From JACKFB01 sp041389525 (GTDB lineage Bacteria > Myxococcota_A > UBA9042 > PHBI01 > JACKFB01), in assembly GCA_041389525.1 (NCBI GenBank), contig JAWKRR010000037.1, forward strand, positions 10,608 to 74,607: a DNA stretch of 64,000 nucleotides. Reading direction: 5' to 3'. Positions within the stretch are counted from its first letter, which is position 1. Every line of letters starts with the position of its first letter. Of this stretch, positions 9,168-20,783 are shown one piece after another. A model generated the notes under the pieces. It worked only from the letters and a program-made list of their open reading frames with translations. It searched no databases and was not told where the DNA came from. The position numbers and the translations under genes were made by a program.

Positions 9168-11459
9168 CTAGCGGGTCCGCGAGCCCTCGAGCGTTTCGCC
9201 GGCGACCTCGGCTCGCACCGTGACGGTCAGCGTGTGCGCCGCGCTCGGGTCCGCCGATTCGTAAGTGCAGAACAGGCTCTGCGACAGGCCGCGGACCAAC
9301 GGGCTGTACTCGACGGGGTGGGTCATGAACTCCGCGAGCGCCTGCCGTGAGCCGCCCGAAGCGCATCCGACGAGCGCGGCCGTCGGCCAGCGGGCCTGCT
9401 CGAAGGCCGGTCGGCCCTCGCCCGGCCCGATGACGTGGACGCTGGCCTGGCCTGCCAACGTGTCCAGGACGGAGACCAGCGACGCGGTTGAGGCCCCGCT
9501 GCCGTCGAAGGCATCGTGGAGCGGCGCGTCGGTGATGAGGACCAGCGCGCGCTGGGCGCCCGGCCGCCACGTCATCGCGCCGTGGGAGTAGGCCAGCGCG
9601 TCCAGGCCGCTCTCGGGCGCGTCGCCACCGTTGACGACCTGCCACGTCTTGAGGACCTCGCCGAAGGTCTGCAGCTCCTCGGTCAGCGGCAGCGGCGCGA
9701 CCGACGCCAGCGGCGCCGTGTCGCCAAAGCCCACCGCCCCGAATCGCACGTCCAGGCCTGACTGTCCGAGGGCCACGGCGAGCGCCAGCAGGTTGTCACG
9801 CAGGGCGTCGAGGGCGGCCCCCATGCTGCTGGTCACGTCGAGTACGAACACGAGGTCCAGGGCCGCGTCGGGCGAGAGCAGCAGGTGTTCGCAAGTCAGC
9901 GGGCGGGCGACGCCGTCCTCGGTGAGGGACACGCCCGGCTGCCCCGGCGCGGCGGGAGCGAGCCCGTCGATAGGCAGCCCCGTGGACGGGTCGACAACAG
10001 GCGCGATGTGCACGAAGCGCTTGCCCGTGCTCACCGACACGCCGCCCTGGAAGATCACGCGCAGCTCGGGAGTGCCGCCGCTGCCGACGCCGGTGCCGAC
10101 CTCGGGCACGCAGCCGGACAGCGCCTGACACCCAGGTCCGTCGCCGCAGCCACACCCGAATCCCGAGGCGCCATCAGCGCAATCGCCGTAAGCGCCGCAG
10201 CTCAAGGGTAGCTCGCCGAAGCCGTCGTCGCCGCACTTTACGAAGCTCCCGCCCTCGTCGCAGTGCGTGGCGCTCGAGGTGCAGTCGTAGGCCGCGCAGC
10301 CCACGGTGGGGACGCAGCCTTGTCCCGGGGGGCAGGTCTGCTGGCTGCCGAGCTTGGAGGGGGCCGTGCAGGTCACGCGCTCGCCATCGCCAACGCAATG
10401 AACGCAGGGGAATTCGCCGCAACTCGGGCTGTCGAGTTCCCACTCGGCCCCCGCGCTGTCGCACCGCTCCAGGCCCCCGAACGCATCACAGCGCAGGTCT
10501 CCGGGAGCGCAGACCTGCTCCACGCACCCCTTCTGGTCAATGCAGACCTCGAGAGCGCCGCAGGGCGACGCCAGGGTGAACGCGTCGACGTGCAATGGGG
10601 CGCCGGTACAGTTTAGGAACTCTCCGTTCGACAGGCACTGAAAGCAGTCTTTCGGGCCTCCGAGAGCTGGATGCGTGCAGAGCAGCTTGACCGAGTTCCA
10701 CGCGGTTCCGTCGGCTGAACACGCGGCGAGTCCGATGCCGAGAAAGCTAGCGCGAACGCACGCCAGGGTACCGGGCTTGCAGATCGACTTCTTGCACACA
10801 CCTGCGACGCAAGGCTGCCCTGAGGGGCAAGGCACCGATGCGGGGGACCCAAATTGGCCCTCGGGGACCCCAACGCAGCCGAATCGGGACGTCGGCCCGG
10901 CACAGGCGCCGCAGCCCGCGACGCCCGCGGAGCATTCATTCGACGGAGCCCACTGAGTCCCCAACCTAATGCACCGAACGGGTATGTCGCCGATGCAGCT
11001 GAGGTCGCTGAGGTTGCAAATGCGGGGCAGGCACTCGCCGTCGAGACAGACCGCGTCTTTTTCGCACAGGAGCTCATTGGGCGAGTAGCCGGTGCCGGTT
11101 GGATCGCAAACCACCCTCTTCTCGATGGAGACGCAGGCGGAACTGCCAGGCTCGCACAGGAAAGGGCGGCAGAGCGCGCCCGCGCCGCATGCAAAGCCGG
11201 TAGAACAGAAGCCGATGGGCTTGTAGCTGAGACCGTCCGCTGCGCACCGGGCACGGGTACGCTCATCCAGGCAGACCAACTCGCCGGGCTTGCACACCGG
11301 GAACGCAAACCCGGAGTCCGAGTCCGCGGCGGCAACGTCCAGCACAGTAACTCCCTGGTCACGCTGGACCTCGGCGTCACGTTCCGACGTGGTGGGCGAG
11401 CAACCGATGAGCAGCACACACAGAACGAGATGACCGGGGAAGCCGCCGTTAGGGATCAC
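9168..11459 (-). CDS. Cys-rich lipoprotein with von Willebrand factor A domain
   Basis: 763 residues. The signal peptide ends at LVLCVLLIGC, a lipobox. Residues about 50-430 hold several Cys-rich modules of about 60 residues (pattern CxPGxxxC...RxxC...C..G.C), a style common in Myxococcota surface lipoproteins. A VWA domain follows with the MIDAS-like DVTSSMGAALDAL and GFGDTAPL. GTG at 11459 overlaps the stop of the upstream cytochrome gene (GTGA), so the two are co-translated. Probably an outer-membrane adhesion or scaffold protein; no enzymatic motif seen. Confidence 0.85.
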   Translation of the reverse strand: MIPNGGFPGHLVLCVLLIGCSPTTSERDAEVQRDQGVTVLDVAAADSDSGFAFPVCKPGELVCLDERTRARCAADGLSYKPIGFCSTGFACGAGALCRPFLCEPGSSACVSIEKRVVCDPTGTGYSPNELLCEKDAVCLDGECLPRICNLSDLSCIGDIPVRCIRLGTQWAPSNECSAGVAGCGACAGPTSRFGCVGVPEGQFGSPASVPCPSGQPCVAGVCKKSICKPGTLACVRASFLGIGLAACSADGTAWNSVKLLCTHPALGGPKDCFQCLSNGEFLNCTGAPLHVDAFTLASPCGALEVCIDQKGCVEQVCAPGDLRCDAFGGLERCDSAGAEWELDSPSCGEFPCVHCVGDGERVTCTAPSKLGSQQTCPPGQGCVPTVGCAAYDCTSSATHCDEGGSFVKCGDDGFGELPLSCGAYGDCADGASGFGCGCGDGPGCQALSGCVPEVGTGVGSGGTPELRVIFQGGVSVSTGKRFVHIAPVVDPSTGLPIDGLAPAAPGQPGVSLTEDGVARPLTCEHLLLSPDAALDLVFVLDVTSSMGAALDALRDNLLALAVALGQSGLDVRFGAVGFGDTAPLASVAPLPLTEELQTFGEVLKTWQVVNGGDAPESGLDALAYSHGAMTWRPGAQRALVLITDAPLHDAFDGSGASTASLVSVLDTLAGQASVHVIGPGEGRPAFEQARWPTAALVGCASGGSRQALAEFMTHPVEYSPLVRGLSQSLFCTYESADPSAAHTLTVTVRAEVAGETLEGSRTR

Positions 11460-13879
11460 AGCGTCTCAAGGTAGCTGATCAGGTCGTCGCGCTGGGCCTC
11501 GGTCAGCTCGAGGGTCTTGCCCATGCGGCCCCCGGTCAGCGTGAGCACGTCGCGCAGGGTCGCCGCACTGCCATCGTGCAGGTACGGCGCGGTGTGCCAA
11601 ACGCCACGAAGGGAAGGCGTGTTGTACGTGAGCGGATCGGCCAGGCCGACCTTGGCGAGCTCCTGATGCGCCTTGATTTCAAACGTCTTCGCGGTGTCCA
11701 GGTTGTACGCCAAGCCGTCGGTGAGTGGACCGGGGAGATGGCAACCGGAGCACCCGATGGTGGCGTCCTCAAAGAGGTCCTTGCCCCGAAGCTGCGGCGC
11801 CGTGAGCCCGCCGGGTTGCAGATGCGGGTTGGCGGGTGGCACTACGCCCTCGTAGAGGTAGCGCTCCAACGAGTCCAATTCGGCCTGGGTGGCGCCAGTG
11901 CCGCCCATGCGCGCGATGGTCCGCTCGAAGTTCGCGGTCAATCGCTCGCGGCTGCCGTTCCAGTTGTACGGGCCGGTATCTTCCAGGCGGCCGGCCAACG
12001 AAGGCGTTTGGCGTGGACCGGACGGGAACCACCAGACGGTCTGGTCCTCATCGCCCTCTGCGTGGCAGCTCGCGCAAGCGAAGCGCTCGCGGCCCGTCAC
12101 GCGCGGATTCCGCGCGTCGGTGAAGATGCGGCGGCCCAGCCGCGCGTCCTCGGACATGGGGTCGACCCCGTACGCTGCCCAACGCGAATGGCTCAACTCC
12201 ACAGGGTCTGTCGACTCGAGCCCTGCAAAAGGCGTCGGTTCGGCGACGGGGTACGCGACATTGACCCCTCCCTGATTCGCCGAGGGCTGGCCCAGCGTAA
12301 ACAGGCCACGCAGATCTACCTCGCTGATCGCGAACGACTGGGCGTCCAGGACGTACGCGAACCAACCGTCAGCCGAGAACGCTACGCCTGCAGGCGCCAT
12401 ACCGACCTCGATGACTCCGACGGGTGCCGCGAGCGGATCGGCGAGCGCGGTGTTGAGCATCACCACCGCGTCGGTACCGGCACTGGCGACGAAGGCGAGC
12501 GAGAGGGTGGGGTGGTGGGCGATGTCCTGAGGCACGCTCATCAGAAGGTTCACCGGCTCAAGCGTGCGCCGATCGCGGACGGCGGACGCCTCGATCTCTG
12601 CGACCCTCCCGCTCTCGTCTATGGCGGAGATGCCGCTCTCGATGGCGCGCGCAAGATGTTGGTGGCTGGGTAGCCATCCGGGCGGCGGGCCATAGTAGGC
12701 TTGTGGGACGAAGGCCTCGAGAGCGTCCTTCACGGCTTTGGCAACGAGCTCCTCGTTTCCGGGCAAGCGTTGAGTGTGGAGGACCAGCGCGGCGCCCGAC
12801 TCGGGCTGCACGGCGGCCGCCACGGCCTGTCCGGCCGCTGCGAGGACGCTGCGCCCTTGAAGGAACTCGGCCTCGTAGGGCGTGCTGACTCGCAGCGACA
12901 CGCCGCGCGTCGCGTCGGTCTTTCCGGCGACGTACTTGAACTGCGAGATGCTGGCGCCGCGCGTGACGACCGTGACGCGGCCATTCGGCGCGATCGCCAA
13001 TCCACGTGGGAAATCTAGCCCTTCCGCGACGAGGGTCGGCGTGCCGAGCGCCCCAACCGCATCCAAGCTGACGACCCTGCCACCGGCGCGATCGGTCACG
13101 AGGAGCGAATCGGCGTCGGGCGTCAGGGCGAGACCAAAGGCTTCGGTCCCGACGATGCGGCGCGCGACGATTGCTCCAGAATCCGAGTCGATCTCAACGA
13201 CTTCGCCGGAGCCGCTGACGGTCGCCATCACTCGGCCGGAGGGCGCGACGACGACTTGGACGGGGCGCGCGCCCACCGCGATGCTTCGCTCGATGACACC
13301 GGACTTCCGGTTCAAGACGGCGACGTCGCCGTTGTCGGTGTCGGCGACGAAGATGCGGTCGCCCTGAACTGCGATGCGGCCGCCGCGGGTCCAGGGCTGC
13401 CACACGGGCTTCTTCATCAGGCGCGGCTTTGCGGCCGATACGTGGCGGAAGCCGATCGTGCGCAGGGCGGGATCAATCATGGCAGGGTAGGGGTTCAGCG
13501 GCGCGGGCTGCCACCCTTCCACCGCCGGATCGGGGACCGGCATGTGCATGTAGGGCAACATCTCCGGCACTTCGCCGGGTTGCTGGAAGACCGGCTCGTC
13601 CGCGGTGGCCACGTTCTCGATGGGGACTGCCTCGGGCTCGAGGTAGGGGAGCTCCGCCTGCGAACCCGGCGTCTCCTCGGGGTCCTCGACCACCGGTTTC
13701 GTCGGCTCCTCGACCACAGGCTTGGTCGGCTCCTCGACTGTCGGCTTGGTCGGGTCCTCGACCACCGGCTTGGTTGGCTTCGGTTCGACGGCAGTTGTAG
13801 CCCCCGAATCGCCGTCACAACCCAGCCCGGCCATCGCCGCCACACCCGCGCAAACCACCAGCAATCGCCTGAGTTTCAT
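11456..13879 (-). CDS. beta-propeller plus di-haem cytochrome c (MauG/CcpA-like) lipoprotein
   Basis: 807 residues from ATG 13879; a longer frame from 14002 has no signal-like sequence. Signal peptide RRLLVVCAGVAAMAGLGC gives Cys21 as likely lipidation site. Residues 35-66 are a PTKPVVED repeat stalk. The middle is a YNCE/NHL-type propeller (IAVGARPVQVVVAPSG; LALTPDADSLLVTDRAGG). The C-terminal part has two haem-binding motifs, CASCH near residue 602 and CSGCH near 709, and the distal KTLELTEAQRDDLISYLETL of cytochrome c peroxidase-like proteins. Probably a periplasm- or surface-anchored redox enzyme whose substrate cannot be read from sequence. Confidence 0.88.
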   Translation of the reverse strand: MKLRRLLVVCAGVAAMAGLGCDGDSGATTAVEPKPTKPVVEDPTKPTVEEPTKPVVEEPTKPVVEDPEETPGSQAELPYLEPEAVPIENVATADEPVFQQPGEVPEMLPYMHMPVPDPAVEGWQPAPLNPYPAMIDPALRTIGFRHVSAAKPRLMKKPVWQPWTRGGRIAVQGDRIFVADTDNGDVAVLNRKSGVIERSIAVGARPVQVVVAPSGRVMATVSGSGEVVEIDSDSGAIVARRIVGTEAFGLALTPDADSLLVTDRAGGRVVSLDAVGALGTPTLVAEGLDFPRGLAIAPNGRVTVVTRGASISQFKYVAGKTDATRGVSLRVSTPYEAEFLQGRSVLAAAGQAVAAAVQPESGAALVLHTQRLPGNEELVAKAVKDALEAFVPQAYYGPPPGWLPSHQHLARAIESGISAIDESGRVAEIEASAVRDRRTLEPVNLLMSVPQDIAHHPTLSLAFVASAGTDAVVMLNTALADPLAAPVGVIEVGMAPAGVAFSADGWFAYVLDAQSFAISEVDLRGLFTLGQPSANQGGVNVAYPVAEPTPFAGLESTDPVELSHSRWAAYGVDPMSEDARLGRRIFTDARNPRVTGRERFACASCHAEGDEDQTVWWFPSGPRQTPSLAGRLEDTGPYNWNGSRERLTANFERTIARMGGTGATQAELDSLERYLYEGVVPPANPHLQPGGLTAPQLRGKDLFEDATIGCSGCHLPGPLTDGLAYNLDTAKTFEIKAHQELAKVGLADPLTYNTPSLRGVWHTAPYLHDGSAATLRDVLTLTGGRMGKTLELTEAQRDDLISYLETL
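13682..13777 (-). repeat. four tandem 24-bp units encoding PTKP[VT]VE[ED]
   Basis: In-frame repeat coding for residues 35-66 of the propeller/cytochrome lipoprotein: four 8-residue units PTKPVVED, PTKPTVEE, PTKPVVEE, PTKPVVED. Acidic Pro-rich stalk right after the lipidated Cys, likely a flexible tether. Copy number probably varies between strains. Confidence 0.9.
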
Positions 13880-14092
13880 TCGATTCCCCCGCATCAAGAC
13901 GGTCTTCATCGATGCATTCGCGGTCGCGACGGGCCAGGACTTGGGCCATCTCAACGGAGGTAGCACGAGTGATCGGCAACGCACAATAGTGCAGTCGCGC
14001 ACTTAGCCGAACCCTTGCAATCGGCTTCCGTTCTGGCGCGAGCGGACGTATGTTCCGCGCCACAATTGACCCGGGAACGCAGGAGCCACCCC

Positions 14093-16837
<2,745 letters not shown>

Positions 16838-16865
16838 GCGTTGACTGAGTAATTTGGAGCGGCGC

Positions 16866-17354
16866 ATGGAACGACGACTCATCTTGATGCGGCATGCGAA
16901 GAGCGCGTGGGGCACGGATGCGTCGTCGGACCATGCGCGCCCGCTCAACGGGCGTGGGCGCCAGGACGCGCCGCGCATCGCCGACCAGCTCGTCGAGCTG
17001 GAGTGGGAGCCGGACGCGGTCTGGTCAAGCGATTCGCAGCGGACCCAGGAGACCTGGGAGCTGATGAGCGAGCGCTTCGCGGACGCGCCCGAGGCCAACT
17101 TCACGCGCGAGCTGTATCTGGCTGACCTGGACGCGATCTGCGACGCGGCGCTGGGGTGGAGCGCGGACCTGCACACGGTGCTGGTGCTGGGGCACAACCC
17201 CGGTTGGGAGCAGGCGCTGGCCGCGCTGTCGGGAGTCGCGGAGCCGATGACGACCGCGAACGCCGCGTTGTTGGTCGGCCACGGGGACGACTGGGCTGAA
17301 GCCCTCGACGGCGAGTGGCGCCTCGAAGCCATCTTGAGGCCGCGGGACTTCTGA
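16866..17354 (+). CDS. sixA: phosphohistidine phosphatase SixA-like
   Basis: 162 residues, histidine-phosphatase superfamily. The catalytic RHG-type motif is LILMRHAKSAWG at the N-terminus; the second His is in VLVLGHNPGWEQAL. The ATG at 16866 follows GGAG by six bases and is preferred to TTG 16854. Removes phosphate from phosphohistidine in phosphorelay proteins. Follows acnA by 28 bases and may share its transcript. Confidence 0.88.
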   Translation: MERRLILMRHAKSAWGTDASSDHARPLNGRGRQDAPRIADQLVELEWEPDAVWSSDSQRTQETWELMSERFADAPEANFTRELYLADLDAICDAALGWSADLHTVLVLGHNPGWEQALAALSGVAEPMTTANAALLVGHGDDWAEALDGEWRLEAILRPRDF

Positions 17355-17362
17355 TGCTTCGT

Positions 17363-17392
17363 CTCGGTGCGCGCGCCGCGAGTCGCACCGAG
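17363..17392 (+). terminator. 9-bp-arm hairpin downstream of sixA
   Basis: CTCGGTGCG pairs perfectly with CGCACCGAG across a 12-base loop just after the sixA stop. A 13-base palindrome CCCGAATTTCGGG follows at 17395-17407. No T-run follows, so this is a terminator-like or mRNA-stabilising structure rather than a classical intrinsic terminator. Confidence 0.45.
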
Positions 17393-17480
17393 GCCCCGAA
17401 TTTCGGGAACGAACGCGAGAAGTCGATCGTTTCGGAGGGTTGCGCGTCCCAAGGGGCTCGCATGTTCCGGAGGGGTCCAC

Positions 17481-19877
17481 ATGTCGCGCGTCACCGTGAA
17501 GAGTTCGGCACAAGTCGCTCGTTGGCCCTGGTCTGCACGACTCTGCGTCGTGGCGATGGGGCTGGCCGCCGTCGGGTTTGGAGTGCGCGCTTACGGGGGA
17601 CCGCCGACCGCGCCGCCCCAGACCGAGGCGACCCCTGAGCGCGAGCTCACCGCGCCGAACCGGCACCGGCTCCCGGCCGTCAAACCCGCGCCCCGGCCGG
17701 CGCGGCGCGTCGCAGTTCGCCCGCCCGCGCCTGACGATATCGAGGAGTCCGCCCTGCTGGTCACCCTCGCGTCGGGCCCGCCGGTCGCCGAGATTCGTCG
17801 CGTCCTGCACGCCCTGAACCGTGTGGGGACCGAGGCCGCCCTGCCCGCGCTGGCTGAGCTGGCAAACTCCGGCCCGCTGCCCGTTCGCGAGCTGGCCATC
17901 GAGACCCTGGCGAGTCTGGGCGGGGAGGACGCGAGCGCGGTGCTCATCGGCCTGACCGAGTCGCCGCGCCCTTCAGAGCGCCTCGCCGCGGTGCGGGCTC
18001 TGGGACGCACAGGGACCGACGCGGCCGCGGAGTGGCTGGGCGAGCTGGCCCAGACCGACCGCCTGCAGCTCGCCCACCACGCCCTGCTCGCGCTCGGCGA
18101 CATCGGCGGTGCCGACGTGGAGGCGTCGCTGCTGCGCTACGCCCGCGACCCGCGCGAGGACCGCGCCATCGCCGCGACCCTCGCCCTCGGCGTCCTGGGC
18201 TCGCCCGCCGCCCGCGCGGCGCTGGTCCTCGCCGCGCGCACCGACGCCCGCGAGCAGGTCCGGTCCAGCGCGGTCATGAGCCTGGCCTCGTTTCCGAGCG
18301 AGGAGATCATGGTGCTCTTGCGCGACCTGGCGTTCGGGGCCGAGGAGACCGCGGCCAACGCAGCGATCGTCGCGCTGGGCGGCATCGGCAGCGACGAGAG
18401 CGTGGAGGCCCTCCGCGCCATCGCGTTCGGGGCCAAGCGGGTGCGCGCGGACCAGGCGGTCTCGGCGCTGTCGAATATCGGCATCCCGTCCGCCGACGCC
18501 GCCCTCCGCGAGGTCCTCGACGGCGGCCCGGAGTGGCTGGCGTGGAGCGTGGCGCAGGCGCTGGCCGCTCACCCGAGCGACGAGAACCGCGACGCGATGC
18601 TGCGCGCGCTGGGCGAGCCGAACCCTCGGGCGGTGGCGGTGTTGATGGCGCTCGGGACGATGCAGGCGGACCCGAAGATCGCGCAGCGCGTGCTGGAACT
18701 TACGGGCTCGAACCGGATGGACGTCGCGATGGCGGCGGTGGCGGCGCTGCCGAAACAGCTCGGCGCGGAGGCGCTGCCGACGCTGGCCGCGCTCCTGCCG
18801 ACGGCGCGCGTGCAGACCATCGACGCGCTGCTGACGGCCGTGGGAGAGATCGCCGGTCCGCAGGCCACGCGGTTGCTCACCGAGGTCGCGAGCTCGGGCC
18901 CGGCCCAAGCGCGGGCGGCGGCCCTCGAGTGCTTGTCGCGGCGGGACGCGGCCGGTCGCGCGAGCGCCAAGAAGCTCATCCTCGGGCAGCTCGAGGCCGG
19001 CGGAAACGGCCCCGAGCGCGGGCAGTTGCTGTCGATCTTGTCACGTATCGGCGGGCCCGAGGTCCTCGAGGTGCTGAGCCGCGAGGCGACCACCGGCGGA
19101 CCGAACGCGCGGAACAGCGCCCTGTGGGTGCTCAGTCAGTCCGAGGATCCGGGGGCCACGGACGCGCTGCTGGCCCTGGTGCGCGAGGCGCCGGAGGGCC
19201 GCCGGGCCGAGTACGTAAGCATGCTGGCGGGCCGCGACGACCCCGAGTCCCGCGCGATGCTGGCCGAGTTCGCGGCCGCCGACGGCGAGACGGGGGCCAT
19301 GGCACTCTCGATGCTCTCGCTCCACGCGCCGGAGCAGGCCCGGGCGCTGGCCGTCGAGGCGCTGCAGTCTCCCGACGCCGCGCGCCGGGCGCAGGCCCTT
19401 GGCGTGCTGGGGCAGACCGGCGGGGACGACACCTTCGCCATGGCCGAGAAGGCGCTTGGGGACGCCGACACCCAGGTGCAGGTCCAGGCGCTGAGCGTGC
19501 TCTCCACCTTCGTCGACGAGCGAGCGACCCAGGCGGTCCTCAAGGCGTACCGCGAAGGCAGCGACGACCTGCGCTCGAGCGCGACGTGGATGTTGGGCGC
19601 CACGGGTCACCCGGAGGCGACGAAGCTGCTCCTGGACAGCGCGCTCAACGGCTCGGACCAGACGCGCTACGGCGCGCTCTCCGCGCTGACCCAGAGCGCG
19701 GATGGCCCGACGATGGACAAGCTCTTCGCTCGCGCCTCAGTCCAGGACGACCGCGGCCGCGAGATCCGCCAACACCTCGTCGGGATGGGGCTGATCGAGG
19801 GCGACGAGCCGGCGGGGGCCGTCGACGAGGTCGAGGACGAGGACGGCCTGGACTTCCCGGTCTACTTCCCCGAGTGA
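17481..19877 (+). CDS. HEAT-repeat protein with N-terminal membrane anchor or signal peptide
   Basis: 798 residues from ATG 17481, placed 7 bases after GGAGG. Hydrophobic WSARLCVVAMGLAAVGFGVRAYG at residues about 17-38 is a signal or anchor. From about residue 85 the protein is a chain of 30-residue helical repeats (ALPALAELANSGPLPVRELAIETLASLG and the like) typical of HEAT/PBS-lyase repeats, ending in an acidic tail (DEVEDEDGLDFPVYFPE). A scaffold for protein-protein contacts in the periplasm or at the membrane; partner unknown. Confidence 0.85.
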   Translation: MSRVTVKSSAQVARWPWSARLCVVAMGLAAVGFGVRAYGGPPTAPPQTEATPERELTAPNRHRLPAVKPAPRPARRVAVRPPAPDDIEESALLVTLASGPPVAEIRRVLHALNRVGTEAALPALAELANSGPLPVRELAIETLASLGGEDASAVLIGLTESPRPSERLAAVRALGRTGTDAAAEWLGELAQTDRLQLAHHALLALGDIGGADVEASLLRYARDPREDRAIAATLALGVLGSPAARAALVLAARTDAREQVRSSAVMSLASFPSEEIMVLLRDLAFGAEETAANAAIVALGGIGSDESVEALRAIAFGAKRVRADQAVSALSNIGIPSADAALREVLDGGPEWLAWSVAQALAAHPSDENRDAMLRALGEPNPRAVAVLMALGTMQADPKIAQRVLELTGSNRMDVAMAAVAALPKQLGAEALPTLAALLPTARVQTIDALLTAVGEIAGPQATRLLTEVASSGPAQARAAALECLSRRDAAGRASAKKLILGQLEAGGNGPERGQLLSILSRIGGPEVLEVLSREATTGGPNARNSALWVLSQSEDPGATDALLALVREAPEGRRAEYVSMLAGRDDPESRAMLAEFAAADGETGAMALSMLSLHAPEQARALAVEALQSPDAARRAQALGVLGQTGGDDTFAMAEKALGDADTQVQVQALSVLSTFVDERATQAVLKAYREGSDDLRSSATWMLGATGHPEATKLLLDSALNGSDQTRYGALSALTQSADGPTMDKLFARASVQDDRGREIRQHLVGMGLIEGDEPAGAVDEVEDEDGLDFPVYFPE

Positions 19878-19963
19878 GCGAGCCGCCGCGGGCTGGCGAC
19901 GCGCGGCCGCGGCCGCCGAACAAGAGATTGGCGCGAGCGGCGGCTTCGGTTAACACTCGCCCC

Positions 19964-20743
19964 ATGATGGGACACGCACCGATCGTCAGTCGCCCACGTG
20001 GCGTTCATATCGTGGTCACGACGCCGCAGGCGGCCGCGGCGCGCCTCGCCGACGAGATCGAGGCGCTGGCTGCGGCCTGCGCTCGCGAAGGGCGGCGGGG
20101 CGTGCTCGGGCTGGCCGCGGGACGTTCGCCGCGCGCGCTCTACGCCGAGCTGGTCCGGCGACACCGCGGGCGCGGGCTGTCATTCGCCTCCCTCGCGGTC
20201 ACCAGCCTCGACGAGTATCTGGGCATCGAGCCCGGGGGCCCTGGGACCTTCGAGGCCGCCCTGCGCAGCGAGCTCATCGAGCAGGTCGACTTCGCCCCCG
20301 ACGCGATTCACCTCACCCGCGTCGAGCGCGGCGAGGCCCCCGACGCGTCCGCGGCGCGCCACGAAGCCGTCCTCCGCGCGCTGGGCGGCGTGGACCTGCA
20401 GCTCCTCGGCCTGGGCGCCAACGGCCACGTCGCCTTCAATGAGCCCGGCGCGCCGCGCGACTCCCGCACGCGGGTCGTGACGCTGACCGAGGCGACCCGG
20501 GTCGCGAATATCTCGGAGATGCCTGACGGAATGCCGGTCCCGACCTCGGCGCTGACCATGGGCATCGGCACCATCTTCGACGCCCGCCGGCTGCGCGTGC
20601 TGGCCTTCGGGACGTCGAAGGCTGAGGCCCTGAAGCGGCTCGCCCAGGGCCCCCCCGACGCCGCGTGGCCGTGCACGTGGCTGCGCGACCATGCCGATCT
20701 GGACGTCTACGCGGATGCTGCGGCGGCCGCGGCCGAGCGCTGA
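19964..20743 (+). CDS. nagB: glucosamine-6-phosphate deaminase
   Basis: 259 residues, close to E. coli NagB (266). Motifs SLDEYLG (catalytic Asp) and LGLGANGHVAFNEPG (His/Glu active-site loop) are intact, as is the sugar-phosphate loop LGLAAGRSPRALYAEL. Converts glucosamine-6-phosphate to fructose-6-phosphate and ammonia. Starts the carbohydrate region and gives the end step expected for the amino-sugar operon at 26825-32105. Confidence 0.93.
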   Translation: MMGHAPIVSRPRGVHIVVTTPQAAAARLADEIEALAAACAREGRRGVLGLAAGRSPRALYAELVRRHRGRGLSFASLAVTSLDEYLGIEPGGPGTFEAALRSELIEQVDFAPDAIHLTRVERGEAPDASAARHEAVLRALGGVDLQLLGLGANGHVAFNEPGAPRDSRTRVVTLTEATRVANISEMPDGMPVPTSALTMGIGTIFDARRLRVLAFGTSKAEALKRLAQGPPDAAWPCTWLRDHADLDVYADAAAAAAER

Positions 20744-20783
20744 ATCCCTTGTGAGCCGACCCCGGCCTGCCTATGGTTGGCCG

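Noticed and set aside
13879..14002. N-terminal extension of the cytochrome lipoprotein from GTG 14002
   Set aside because: The extra 41 residues would precede and spoil a good lipoprotein signal peptide starting at ATG 13879.
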